DNA from: Bacillota bacterium
GTDB taxonomy: Bacteria; Bacillota; Clostridia; Saccharofermentanales; Fastidiosipilaceae
NCBI GenBank assembly: GCA_023388435.1
Contig: JAEWGG010000002.1
Span: 14,215-78,214 of the forward strand
Length of the DNA: 64,000 bases
Direction: 5' to 3'
Part shown: positions 36,486-44,727 of the stretch, in pieces
How positions within the stretch are numbered: position 1 is the first letter of the stretch
How the letters are laid out: each line of letters starts with the position of its first letter
Notes under the pieces: generated by a model
Databases searched by the model: none
Told to the model about the DNA's origin: nothing
What the model saw: only the letters and a program-made list of their open reading frames with translations
Position numbers and translations under genes: made by a program

Positions 36486-37529
36486 CTACTTAAAACCCAG
36501 GGCCCGCCGATACAGGCCCAGGGACAGGGCCAGGAGCAAAAGGGCCAGCTTGCGCTTGGGAGAAAAGTAGGCCCCGCCGAGCACCGCCCGCCAGCGCCGC
36601 AGCACCTGGGCCCGTGACCAGGCCAGCAGCTCCTGCTCATCCATGGCCGCCAGCTCCGGGGGCAGGAGATCCCTGCGCTGTCGGGGATGGGGATTCGGCC
36701 CTGTCTCCACAGCAGGAGCGCTCAGCTGGCGGTCCAAATAGTAGAGATAGGACCGGACCTCGCGCTGGCGAGCCAAGTTACCCAGTTCCGGATAGCGCTC
36801 CGCCACGTCTCGTGCGTTGGAACTGTGCACACGCAGGTAGTCGTAGTCACGGTAGCGGTCAAAGGGCGCGTGCATCACGCTGCCCTCCCTACTGTAATAG
36901 ATATACGCCACATCGTCCACGAAGACGGCCCGCCGGCTCCGCAGCAGGAGCTGCTGGGCGTAGCAGGCGTCCTCGATACTTATCCCCTCTGGGAAACGCA
37001 GATTCTGAACCAGATCCCGGGCAAAGAGCTTCCCGGTCACAAAGTAGCTCAGTGGCTCCCCGTACAAGGCGGAGCGAAAAATCTCCAACTGGCTGGCAAA
37101 TATCTTTTTTTCGCCCGCTGGCGCTTCCTGGTAAGCCTCATCTGCCTTCAGAACAAGCTTCGGGCACTCGGCAAAATCGCTGCCCGTCTCCTCGAGGGCC
37201 CTCCGCAATCGGCCCAACATGTGGGGGCTCAGGGCATCATCACAATCCAGATACAGGAGGTACTTCCCCTGGGCCTGGTCCAGAGCAGCATTGCGGGCCC
37301 GACTCATCCCACCATTGGCCTGGCGAATCAGGTGGAAGCGGGCGTCAGCGGCGCACTGTTCCCGGCAGAGCTCGGCGCTCCGATCCGTGGATCCATCGTC
37401 CACGAGCCAGGCCTCCCAGTTCGTATCGTCCTGGGCCAGGAGGCTGTCAAAGCAGCGGCGCAGGTAGTCCTGTCCATTGTAGATCGGGATAATCACGCTG
37501 ACCAGGTTCCGGCTATCAAGACTTTTCAT
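36486..37529 (-). CDS. Glycosyltransferase family 2
   Basis: The 347-residue enzyme has VSVIIPIYNGQDYLRRC, VDDGSTDRS, and LYLDCDDAL (metal motif), the classic GT-A start of family 2. C-terminal basic region may contact the membrane. It probably adds a sugar to the repeat unit of the surface polysaccharide; donor and linkage cannot be read. It overlaps the polymerase gene by 14 bases. Confidence 0.9.
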   Translation of the reverse strand: MKSLDSRNLVSVIIPIYNGQDYLRRCFDSLLAQDDTNWEAWLVDDGSTDRSAELCREQCAADARFHLIRQANGGMSRARNAALDQAQGKYLLYLDCDDALSPHMLGRLRRALEETGSDFAECPKLVLKADEAYQEAPAGEKKIFASQLEIFRSALYGEPLSYFVTGKLFARDLVQNLRFPEGISIEDACYAQQLLLRSRRAVFVDDVAYIYYSREGSVMHAPFDRYRDYDYLRVHSSNARDVAERYPELGNLARQREVRSYLYYLDRQLSAPAVETGPNPHPRQRRDLLPPELAAMDEQELLAWSRAQVLRRWRAVLGGAYFSPKRKLALLLLALSLGLYRRALGFK

Positions 37530-39183
37530 GCTCAGTCTCCCAGGGATAGAAGCGGCAGGCTCCGAGGATGAAGCCCAGCAGGGCGCTGTAGGCGGTCAGA
37601 TTCTCCAGAACCGCCGAAAGAAAGAAGGCCTGACAGAGTATCCCCCCGAGTCCGGCCAGGAAAAGGAGTTCCACGGGGCCCGGACCTGGGCGCTGGAAAT
37701 AGCGCTTAACCAGGGGCCAGAGCGCCAGGGCCAGGAAGCTCATAAAGAGTAAGAAGCAGGGCCAGCCATAGTACAGCAGATAGGAAAGGTAGCTGTTGAC
37801 GGTGTTCTGCCCCTCCGCCAGGCGGCGATAATCTGCGTACTTCTGAGCAAAATAGCGGACCCCACGCGGCGAGGTCCCCTGCAGGGGCCTGTGACGGGTG
37901 ACGAGGGAGAGGCTCTCCACCCAGCGGCCGACACGGCCGTTGCCGAGGCCTTCGAAACCCTCGTTCGTGTTCTCCTTATCCGCCGAAATATCCAGGGCTT
38001 CATCCAGCTCTTCAAGCTCCTCAGGCCGGGGCTCAGCCTGGAGGTAAAAGAGGTAGCGACCCACATAGTCCCACTTCAGAGGCACCCGACGGATACGGAT
38101 AAAAGGGGCCCCAGGAACCAGCTCCTTAGGCTGGGCCGAGGCGTCCAGAACCGCGCCGTACTGGACCACCGTCACGCGGGTCAGAGGTCGATAGAGGAAG
38201 ATCTTGTAGCCGAGTCTGCGCAGCGGTCCTCCAAAAATCGAACAGAGCAGCAGGGCCACCAGGATCAGCGCCAGGCTGCGCGGCAGGCGCAGGGCCGCAG
38301 GGGACTGGGAACTGGCCTCTGCCTCACAAGCTCTCCCGGCCCGCCAATACTGGAGGAGATAACGCAGGCCAAAAATCAGGAGGAAGAGCAGGCAGCCCAG
38401 AGTTGCACCCCGCGAGTTGGCGAGGACGATAAAAACAACACAGAGGCCGAGGTGCAGGTTCAACAGCCTCTGCTCCAGCCTGCTGCACCCTCCCTCGAAG
38501 CGCAGAAAGAGCCCCAGCAAAAAAAGACAAAAGGCGAGCAGGGCCGCGTAGTTCGGCTCGTTGTAGAGACCAATCAGCAGAGGGTTGACGGCGCCCGAAT
38601 CCCGAAAGACGTAGCGGACCCCCCAATAAAAGCCCACGTCATGCCGAAAAATATAGCCCGTATAGTTCAGGACGAAGGTCAGCAGGGAGAGCAGGTGGAC
38701 AAGCAGCCCCAGATAGACCAGGGGACGGACGAGACCACAGAAGGCCTGGCGCGGACTGCGCAGCTCACGGCGAATAAAAAAATAGGGATAGAAAAGGCCA
38801 AAAACCAGGACAGGCAGGCACCAGGTCTTAAGGGAATAGATCAGCTGTCCAGCCTCCCGATTGAGGAAGATGGTCAGCAGCCCCAGCAGGTAGGAGGCTG
38901 CATAGCAGTAGAGTTCCCGGCGTTGCAGGAGGCGACGGCGGAAGACGAGTTCCCGGCCCAGCAGGGCAAAGCCCCAGAGTAAGAAGGCGTAGTTCAGATA
39001 GTTCTGCATCTTCGGCGAGACGAAAAAGAGACTCTGCACATAGAGCAGGACGAAATAGATTTGGATAAAACGATAGGGACTTGCGAAAAATCTGGCCAGG
39101 ACAGCAAGGGGCCCCCGCTTCGGGGCCTCCTCATTCTCCATCAACACAGCTGCTTCCAGGTCTCGATTCTGCGTCAGCTTCAT
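37516..39183 (-). CDS. O-antigen ligase/polymerase-like membrane protein
   Basis: The 555-residue protein has about 12 membrane segments with a large outside loop at about 330-450, typical of Wzy polymerases and WaaL-type ligases. Motif LLIGLYNEPNYAALLAFCLFLLG and ANSRGATLGCLL recall the O-antigen ligase family. It probably polymerises or ligates the surface glycan. Starts with GAGGAGAAGGA before ATG. Between LicD-like and GT2 in the same operon. Confidence 0.8.
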   Translation of the reverse strand: MKLTQNRDLEAAVLMENEEAPKRGPLAVLARFFASPYRFIQIYFVLLYVQSLFFVSPKMQNYLNYAFLLWGFALLGRELVFRRRLLQRRELYCYAASYLLGLLTIFLNREAGQLIYSLKTWCLPVLVFGLFYPYFFIRRELRSPRQAFCGLVRPLVYLGLLVHLLSLLTFVLNYTGYIFRHDVGFYWGVRYVFRDSGAVNPLLIGLYNEPNYAALLAFCLFLLGLFLRFEGGCSRLEQRLLNLHLGLCVVFIVLANSRGATLGCLLFLLIFGLRYLLQYWRAGRACEAEASSQSPAALRLPRSLALILVALLLCSIFGGPLRRLGYKIFLYRPLTRVTVVQYGAVLDASAQPKELVPGAPFIRIRRVPLKWDYVGRYLFYLQAEPRPEELEELDEALDISADKENTNEGFEGLGNGRVGRWVESLSLVTRHRPLQGTSPRGVRYFAQKYADYRRLAEGQNTVNSYLSYLLYYGWPCFLLFMSFLALALWPLVKRYFQRPGPGPVELLFLAGLGGILCQAFFLSAVLENLTAYSALLGFILGACRFYPWETEHEKS

Positions 39184-39219
39184 TCCTTCTCCTCAGTTTT
39201 ATGTTTACCTCACAACGCA

Positions 39220-39975
39220 TCAGGGTTGGACGGACTTCAGGGGACAGTGATTGATACGTTTTCCACGCCGCCCGGGATGCAAGCGGAGGTTGGGGGCCTG
39301 CCAGAGATCCCAGTGCGGATCAGGTACCCGCCAGTTCGGCCCATAATTGGCCGCCAGGACCGCCTCGTAGTTATCGGGCACCGAGACCTCGAAGACCTGG
39401 CCGTCCGCCGCGCGGACCGGCTTCTTCTCCACGCAGAGGTAATGCGGGTCCACCATCTCCGCGAAGTCGTGCTCCCAGCGCTCACTGTAGCGCTCTTGAC
39501 TGCGGCGGTAAAAGAAGGGCGAGACCATATTTTCGCCCTCCCGGTGAAAGGTGTAGATATCGACGCCGACATGCTTATAAAACCAGGTGGACTCCAGGAC
39601 CTCCCCGTCCAGCAAAAAAGAGCGCTGACGGATGAATCCAGCTGCTTTCAGCAGGCCGTCCAGGGCCTCCCAGGAAAAGTCCGGTCCCGGCTCCAGGGCG
39701 ATGTCCAGGTCCAGATCGTGGGGAATCATCCCGCCCTCGCGGACGATGCCGAGCAGACTTCCACAGCTAAAGAAAAAGCGATATCCCCCCGCTTCCAGGA
39801 CCTCCTGCACACGTCGCATGGCCTCCAGGCCATACTGCTGTACCGCTCGGTTCTGGCGCTCAGCCAGACGGCGCTCCTTCCCCAACTTGATGCGATGTCC
39901 AATCCAATAGCAGAAGCGGTTGCGCTTCAGGGCCTTTTCGAGGCGATCCTTGGCGCGGTAAAGCTGATTTTTCAT
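39220..39975 (-). CDS. LicD-family phosphotransferase
   Basis: The 251-residue protein from 39975 carries GSLLGIVREGGMIPHDLDLDI, the LicD nucleotidyltransferase core, with intact acidic residues DLDLD. In other bacteria LicD transfers phosphocholine, ribitol phosphate or similar to polysaccharide. Contrast with the degenerate homologue at 12345-13283. An upstream start at 40023 exists, but AAGGAG six bases before 39975 favours the latter. The protein belongs to the lic-like operon. Confidence 0.85.
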   Translation of the reverse strand: MKNQLYRAKDRLEKALKRNRFCYWIGHRIKLGKERRLAERQNRAVQQYGLEAMRRVQEVLEAGGYRFFFSCGSLLGIVREGGMIPHDLDLDIALEPGPDFSWEALDGLLKAAGFIRQRSFLLDGEVLESTWFYKHVGVDIYTFHREGENMVSPFFYRRSQERYSERWEHDFAEMVDPHYLCVEKKPVRAADGQVFEVSVPDNYEAVLAANYGPNWRVPDPHWDLWQAPNLRLHPGRRGKRINHCPLKSVQP

Positions 39976-40028
39976 AGTTAACTCCTTGACCCAAAATTTG
40001 GACTGGGCACAATTTTTTGACAATCTAT

Positions 40029-40037
40029 TCTATAGCA
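40029..40037 (-). promoter_or_regulatory. Candidate extended -10 before the LicD gene
   Basis: Minus-strand TGCTATAGA (40029-40037). It lies in the gap after the flippase gene and could give extra transcripts of the lic-like operon. No strong -35. Confidence 0.35.
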
Positions 40038-40108
40038 AATTCCCCAGCTTGACAGCTGAACTGGCTGGAGTCCCCAGGTACACGTCCGGGGACACTGTCC
40101 TGTAAAGC

Positions 40109-41386
40109 CTAGGTCTGCAGCTCGCCCTGCCCCTTGCGGCGGGTGTAATAGAGAACCACCAGGACGCGGTACAGGCACTCCAGGCAGGTGGTCAGAGAGA
40201 CCATACAGGCCAGGAGGAAGGGGCTCAGCACGCCACAGAAATAGAGGATGGCCACGGCGCAGATGTGGAAGCTTGAACTCACATAGATAGAATAGTTCGC
40301 ATGGCGGGCGATGCCGAGGGCACTCATACAGGGGAAGCCAAAAAGAAAGTCCGGCAGGGTCACAAAGGCGGCGGGGATGAGGCCGCGAAGTATCGGTCCC
40401 GTACGCGCAAAGTCAGGGCCAAAAATCAGCTTACAGATCCCCTCCGCGTAGACGAAGCCAATCAGACAGGCCAGGCCTATGATCGGCATGAAAATACGCA
40501 GGACTTTATAGATCAGCTTGAAGTCGCGGTGGCTCACCATATAGGGATAGATGCTGTCCGAAATCGGTGTCAGGGCATTCTGGCCAGTGCTCAGGAGCTT
40601 GTCCCCTGCGGCGTAGATACCGCTCAGCTGGGGGGTGAAACTGCGGACCAGCAAGACATTAAAACTGGAGTAGGCCGTGCCCGCTATGCGCGAAATGAAA
40701 AAGCCCGAGGAGAGCTTAAAGTTGGCTGCGAAGTCTTTCCAGGAGACCCTGCGCAGGCGGATCTGAAAGCTTCGGTGCAGATAGTGTATGGACCAGATCA
40801 AGGCCACCCCGTTGCCGCAGATTGAGAGCAGGGGGACCACCATATAGTCTTCCGGACGGCGCAGGAAGACAAAAATCAGGACGGTAAAAATTCCTTTGGC
40901 GAGGACTGTACGGAAGGTGACAGGGGCCATCTGCTGTAAGCCGCGGTAGACGAAGTCTGGAATAAAGCCATTGATGGCCGTACCCAGGAGAAAGAGCAGA
41001 TAGAAAGCCGCATCCTGGCGGTAGGATGGAAAAAAGAGAAGTATACCCCCAAGAATCAGGAAGGAGAGGGCGACAAGAAAAATCTTGGCCCACTGCACCG
41101 CCGAATAAATCCGTGAAACCTCTTCCCGATCCTCCGCCTTCTGGGCTATGTCCTGGGTCGCCGAGAGTATGAAGCCAAAGTCGATCAGCAGCTGGAAATA
41201 GACCATCAAGGCGTTGGCCACACCGACCTTACCATACATCAGACTCCCTAGCACCCGGGTCTGGATCATGATGGCGATGAAGCCGAAGAAGTAGGAGGAA
41301 AAGCGGAGAAGGTATAAGAAGAACGTGTTTTTCAGCAAGAGGCGCTTGTGTGCTTCTTGCGGCCAAAATCTCATTCTAAATCGCAT
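40109..41386 (-). CDS. Wzx/MATE-like polysaccharide flippase
   Basis: The 425-residue protein has about 12 membrane segments with NTFFLYLLRFSSYFFGFIAIMIQTRVLG at the start, as in polysaccharide biosynthesis flippases (Wzx, TacF). It is a candidate for exporting lipid-linked repeat units. The frame is open upstream to 41536, overlapping the methyltransferase, but the ATG at 41386 has GGAG five bases before it. Being next to licD-like genes it recalls pneumococcal tacF, which is choline-dependent. Confidence 0.85.
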   Translation of the reverse strand: MRFRMRFWPQEAHKRLLLKNTFFLYLLRFSSYFFGFIAIMIQTRVLGSLMYGKVGVANALMVYFQLLIDFGFILSATQDIAQKAEDREEVSRIYSAVQWAKIFLVALSFLILGGILLFFPSYRQDAAFYLLFLLGTAINGFIPDFVYRGLQQMAPVTFRTVLAKGIFTVLIFVFLRRPEDYMVVPLLSICGNGVALIWSIHYLHRSFQIRLRRVSWKDFAANFKLSSGFFISRIAGTAYSSFNVLLVRSFTPQLSGIYAAGDKLLSTGQNALTPISDSIYPYMVSHRDFKLIYKVLRIFMPIIGLACLIGFVYAEGICKLIFGPDFARTGPILRGLIPAAFVTLPDFLFGFPCMSALGIARHANYSIYVSSSFHICAVAILYFCGVLSPFLLACMVSLTTCLECLYRVLVVLYYTRRKGQGELQT

Positions 41387-41426
41387 AGATACTCCATCCT
41401 GTTTACCCGGAAACACAGTCCCGCAC

Positions 41427-42251
41427 TCAGTCTCGGGACGGGGCCAGACGATAGGCAAAAATCGCCGCAGCCGCAGCCGCATTGAAGGAATCCACACAGC
41501 CGTGAACCGGGAGGGCGAGGCAGGCCCCAGCGGCACGGAGCAGGTCCTCGTCTAAACCCCGGGCCTCATTACCAATAAAGAGGCAAAAGCGCTCCGGTCT
41601 CCCCTGCTCCAGCAAGTAAGCTTCCAGTTCGCGTCCCCGAGGCGAGGTCGCCAGACTCAGGACTCCGGCCTGATCCAGTTCCTCCAGCAGCTCCCGCCCC
41701 TCACGGTAGGGCAGAAGTGGCAGGCTCAGGGCAGCTCCCATAGCCGCCCGCAGGACCTTCTGCTTCCAGGGCTGGGCCGAGCCCTGACTGTAGAGCAAGG
41801 CGTCATACCCCAGGACGTAGGCACTGCGGATGATCGAACCCATATTCCCTGGATCCTGGACCTCCTCAAGGGCCAGGAGGCGCAGGGGGCCCGGGCGCCG
41901 CAAGATCTGCCGGAGATCCCGCGCTTCCGGGAGCTGAGCCTTGGCGAAAATCAGAGCCAAGCCCTGAGGCTGTTTTGTGTCGCAGTGGCGCTTGAAGCTT
42001 TTCTCCCCCAAGAGGTAGCAGGGGCAGTCCAGCTTCTCCCAGCTGAAGTCCAAGTCCCCAGCCTGGACGCGTCGGAGAAAAGCCTCCGTCATCAGACAGG
42101 CCTCCGGTCTGCGACCCGTTTGCAGTGCAGTCTGACAAAAACGCAGGCCCTCCACCAGGAGGTAATCGCCCCAGCCGATCTCGCGGCCAGGCTCCCGCAG
42201 ATATTTCCGCTCTTCACGCTCGGACCACTGCCGCAGCTGCACGCCAGCCAC
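41427..42251 (-). CDS. SpoU/TrmH-family RNA 2'-O-methyltransferase
   Basis: The 274-residue protein has the SPOUT knot motifs DPGNMGSIIRSA, LFIGNEARGL and LPVHGCVDSFNAAAAAAIFAY, with an N-terminal substrate-binding domain (about 10-100). Related to rRNA (guanosine-2'-O) methyltransferases such as RlmB; the exact target cannot be read. In the last motif the usual ESLN is DSFN, where Ser-Phe-Asn replaces Ser-Leu-Asn. GTG start with GGGGAGAGGAG upstream. Confidence 0.85.
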   Translation of the reverse strand: MAGVQLRQWSEREERKYLREPGREIGWGDYLLVEGLRFCQTALQTGRRPEACLMTEAFLRRVQAGDLDFSWEKLDCPCYLLGEKSFKRHCDTKQPQGLALIFAKAQLPEARDLRQILRRPGPLRLLALEEVQDPGNMGSIIRSAYVLGYDALLYSQGSAQPWKQKVLRAAMGAALSLPLLPYREGRELLEELDQAGVLSLATSPRGRELEAYLLEQGRPERFCLFIGNEARGLDEDLLRAAGACLALPVHGCVDSFNAAAAAAIFAYRLAPSRD

Positions 42252-42298
42252 CTCCTCTCCCCTCGGAACTTCCTCTTCTCACTAAAGGAATCGGGTAT

Positions 42299-42336
42299 AA
42301 AAAAATACGGCTCCTTCCCACAAGGATTGAGCCGTA
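42299..42336 (-). terminator. Terminator of infC-rpmI-rplT
   Basis: An 8-bp outer stem (42306-42313 with 42329-42336) with further inner pairs is followed on the minus strand by TTTTTTT (42305-42299). Confidence 0.9.
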
Positions 42337-42388
42337 GAGAAAGGGGACAGTGGCCTCGCCAATAGCGGACGCCACCATCCCCAACGAA

Positions 42389-42742
42389 TTACAGAGCAGC
42401 CTTCGCCTTCTCGCAGAGCTGGGCAAAAGCCTGGGCATCACTGACCGCAATCTCGGCCAGGACCTTGCGATCCAGCTGGATCTCAGCCTTCTTCAGACCG
42501 TTCATGAAGCGGCTGTAGCTCAGGCCGTTCAGGCGGGCAGCGGCATTAATGCGGCTGATCCAGAGCTTACGGAAATCGCGCTTCTTCTGGCGACGATCGC
42601 GATAGGCGTAGCTCAGGGACTTCATCACCTGCTGGTTGGCGACCTTGAACAGCTTGCTCTTACGGCCGAAATAACCCTTCGAAAGCTTCAGAATCTTCTT
42701 ATGGCGCGCTCTTGTGGTCACGCCTCTCTTCACTCTAGCCAT
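42389..42742 (-). CDS. rplT: 50S ribosomal protein L20
   Basis: The 117-residue basic protein has the expected MARVKRGVTTRARHKKILKLSKGYFGRKSK opening and SYSRFMNGLKKAEIQLDRKVLAEIA ending. L20 is an early assembly protein of the large subunit and in many bacteria represses its own operon by binding mRNA. Last gene of infC-rpmI-rplT. Confidence 0.98.
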   Translation of the reverse strand: MARVKRGVTTRARHKKILKLSKGYFGRKSKLFKVANQQVMKSLSYAYRDRRQKKRDFRKLWISRINAAARLNGLSYSRFMNGLKKAEIQLDRKVLAEIAVSDAQAFAQLCEKAKAAL

Positions 42743-42775
42743 GTCTTAGGACCTCCTCTTGTCTCGCAATCTCGC

Positions 42776-42973
42776 TTATTTGTAGGGCAGCATCTGCTTG
42801 ACTCTGGCGGCATCACCCGGCGCAGCCACGGTGGAGCCTCTCAGATTGCGCTTCTGCTTTGCGGACTTGTGGCCCAGCTTGTGCTTCTTATAGGCCCGAA
42901 AACGCAGGACCTTACCCGTACCGGAAATCTTGTAGCGCTTCTTGGAGGCGCTGTGGCTTTTCTGCTTAGGCAT
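42776..42973 (-). CDS. rpmI: 50S ribosomal protein L35
   Basis: The 65-residue basic protein starts MPKQKSHSASKKRYKISGTGK and has KHKLGHKSAKQKRNLRG, standard for L35. Located between infC and rplT, as in most bacteria. Its mRNA often takes part in L20 autocontrol. Confidence 0.97.
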   Translation of the reverse strand: MPKQKSHSASKKRYKISGTGKVLRFRAYKKHKLGHKSAKQKRNLRGSTVAAPGDAARVKQMLPYK

Positions 42974-42999
42974 ATTCTCCTCCTCTTACCTGTCCTTCT

Positions 43000-43521
43000 C
43001 TATTTCTTACTAGGTGCCAGAAACATCAGCATGTTCCGGCCCTCGACGCGGGGGGGACGCTCCACTTGCGCCACGTCGCCGCACTTGTCGACAAAATTCT
43101 GCATGACCTCATAGCCCTGGGCTGTGTAGGCCATCTCTCTGCCACGGAAGCGAATGGACACCTTGACCCGATTTCCGCTCTCCAAGAAGCGCTGGGCATT
43201 GCGCACCTTATAGGACAAGTCATGTTCTTCCGTAGAAAGCTTGAGGCCGATCTCCTTGACCTCCACAATCTTCTGACGCTTCTTCGCTTCCTTGTCCCGC
43301 TTGGCTTTCTCGAAGAGATACTTGCCGTGGTCCATGATCCGGCAGACCGGATTCTCGGGATTGGCAGAAATCAGCACCAGGTCCAAGTCTGCATCCTCAG
43401 CCCGGCTTCTGGCCTCTTCGATGGGGACGACGCCCAGCATCGTACCGTTGGCATCAATCAGTCGCACCCGCTCAAAACGGATGGCCTGGTTGATCATGTG
43501 CCCCGTCTTCTTCTTAGCGAT
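43000..43521 (-). CDS. infC: Translation initiation factor IF-3 with ATC start
   Basis: The protein is 173 residues from the proposed ATC codon at 43521: (M)AKKKTGHMINQAIRFERVR. AGGAGG lies nine bases upstream of this codon (43531-43536). The downstream ATG at 43497 has no SD and would cut a basic start. IF-3 genes often begin with AUU or another poor codon, through which the factor limits its own synthesis. The body is normal: RVRLIDANGTMLGVVPIEEA, MDHGKYLFEKAKRDKEAKKRQK linker, and VKEIGLKLSTEEHD onward, ending in MLMFLAP. It stops initiator tRNA errors and separates subunits. Confidence 0.95.
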   Translation of the reverse strand: MAKKKTGHMINQAIRFERVRLIDANGTMLGVVPIEEARSRAEDADLDLVLISANPENPVCRIMDHGKYLFEKAKRDKEAKKRQKIVEVKEIGLKLSTEEHDLSYKVRNAQRFLESGNRVKVSIRFRGREMAYTAQGYEVMQNFVDKCGDVAQVERPPRVEGRNMLMFLAPSKK

Positions 43522-43671
43522 GGGTCTACACCTCCTCTTGAATCTTCCTTACTCATTTCGCTGCTGGCAAAAGAAAAACCGACGCAGGCAAGCGTCGGCT
43601 TAAAACTTCCTGGTGAACCTCTTCACGGAGTTGGAGGTGAGAAGCGGGCTTCTGCTTGCGTGTTCGATTAT
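43522..43671 (-). promoter_or_regulatory. infC leader with terminator hairpin (L20/IF-3 leader-like)
   Basis: Between tRNA-Leu and infC lie 150 bases without a gene. They hold a terminator hairpin and, before it, CTTCTCAC able to pair with GTGAAGAG, so an alternative fold is possible. No clear promoter was seen between the tRNA and infC. Firmicute infC operons commonly have an autoregulatory leader with L20-dependent attenuation; this one is consistent with that by position, not by recognised consensus. Confidence 0.6.
43569..43598 (-). terminator. Terminator/attenuator in the infC leader
   Basis: A 7-bp stem (43579-43585 with 43592-43598) is followed on the minus strand by TTTTTCTTTT. It lies between tRNA-Leu and infC, about 33 bases before the infC SD. 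Confidence 0.8.
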
Positions 43672-43758
43672 TGGTGCGGTCGACAGGACTCGAACCTGCA
43701 CGAGTTTTACCTCATAGCGACCTCAACGCTACGTGTCTGCCAGTTCCACCACGACCGC
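43672..43758 (-). tRNA. tRNA-Leu (anticodon GAG)
   Basis: The minus strand folds to a full class II tRNA: acceptor GCGGTCG/CGACCGC, D arm with GGTGGAACTGGCAGAC, anticodon stem TAGCG/CGCTA with loop TTGAGGT, a long variable arm (TGAG/CTCG), T arm GTTCGAGTCC, and an encoded CCA end. The long variable arm and GAG anticodon mark leucine. Confidence 0.96.
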
Positions 43759-43774
43759 GACTAGCAACTTCTGT

Positions 43775-43803
43775 AGTCTAACGAAAATTTTTGGCACTGT
43801 CAA
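43775..43803 (-). promoter_or_regulatory. Promoter of tRNA-Leu
   Basis: Minus-strand TTGACA (43798-43803), 17-base spacer, TAGACT (43775-43780). The -35 overlaps the stop codon of the NYN gene. About 17 bases separate the -10 from the tRNA. Confidence 0.8.
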
Positions 43804-44612
43804 GCTCTAATGCGAATGTAGATGTGCTTGACATTATTCTGCCCGGCGCTGCGCTCGTCAATTTCCAGGGCGTCAATGGAACGAATCAGATTGGAAAGCT
43901 TGGGATAGCCATAGGTACGCGCATCAAAGTCGGGGCGCACCTTGAGTAGAAGGTTGCCCACGTCACCCAGGAAGGCCCATCCCTGTTCATCGGCCAGGTC
44001 CTGAACACAGCTGCGGATCAGCTGGATGATCTCCTCATTGACGGCCAGCGGGGTCCGGTTGTGCTGCACCTCCAGAGGCGGGCGGCTGGCACTGCTGCGG
44101 ACTGCTTGACTGTCCGCCTCCCCGTCCTCCTCCAGAGGCAGGATTTCCAAGTAGATAAACTTGTCGCAGGCCGCAATAAAGGCCCCCGGGGTCTTGTGCT
44201 CGCCAATGCCCAGCACCCATTTACCGGCCTCTCGCAGACGGGTTGCCAGACGGGTAAAGTCGCTGTCGGAGGATACGATGCAAAAACCATCCACCCGATT
44301 CTCATAGAGGATATCCATGGCGTCGATGATCATCGCCGAGTCCGTGGCATTCTTGCCGTAGGTGTAGCCGAACTGTTGGACTGGAGCGATGGCGTAGTCC
44401 AGAAGAGTCGGCTTCCAGGTCGCCAGATGTGGCCGGGTCCAGTCCCCATAGATGCGCTTGATAGTCGGCTTGCCATAGAGGGCCACCTCCTGCATGAGGC
44501 CCTTAATATAGCGTGCCGAGATGTTGTCCGCGTCGATCAGCATCGCCAGGCGCATGTCGCTGGCTGCAGCTTCACGCTCCGCCTCATGGGCCAATAAAAA
44601 TGTGCGGGCCAT
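43800..44612 (-). CDS. NYN-domain nuclease with OST-HTH/LOTUS-like C-terminus
   Basis: The 270-residue protein from 44612 has a PIN-like NYN domain: MLIDADNIS (25-33), NATDSAMIIDAMDILYE, and CIVSSDSDFTRLATRLREAGKWVLGIG, with the four acidic residues of the metal-dependent RNase site. The C-terminal part (about 185-265; IQLIRSCVQDLADEQGWAFLGDVGNLLLK and YGYPKLSNLIRSIDALEI) fits an OST-HTH/LOTUS RNA-binding fold. This is the LabA/YacP-related arrangement, probably acting on RNA. GGGGAGGCC precedes the start. Frames further upstream lack an SD. Confidence 0.85.
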   Translation of the reverse strand: MARTFLLAHEAEREAAASDMRLAMLIDADNISARYIKGLMQEVALYGKPTIKRIYGDWTRPHLATWKPTLLDYAIAPVQQFGYTYGKNATDSAMIIDAMDILYENRVDGFCIVSSDSDFTRLATRLREAGKWVLGIGEHKTPGAFIAACDKFIYLEILPLEEDGEADSQAVRSSASRPPLEVQHNRTPLAVNEEIIQLIRSCVQDLADEQGWAFLGDVGNLLLKVRPDFDARTYGYPKLSNLIRSIDALEIDERSAGQNNVKHIYIRIRA

Positions 44613-44727
44613 GGCCTCCCCTTTCTCTCTCCAAATCGCTTCTTGTCTGCTTCTGGCTTGCAAAGAGCCCCCCTGCTCTTTGTCCGCTTTTGCTATTGTA
44701 CCTGTTTATAAGCCGCGAACACAGCCC

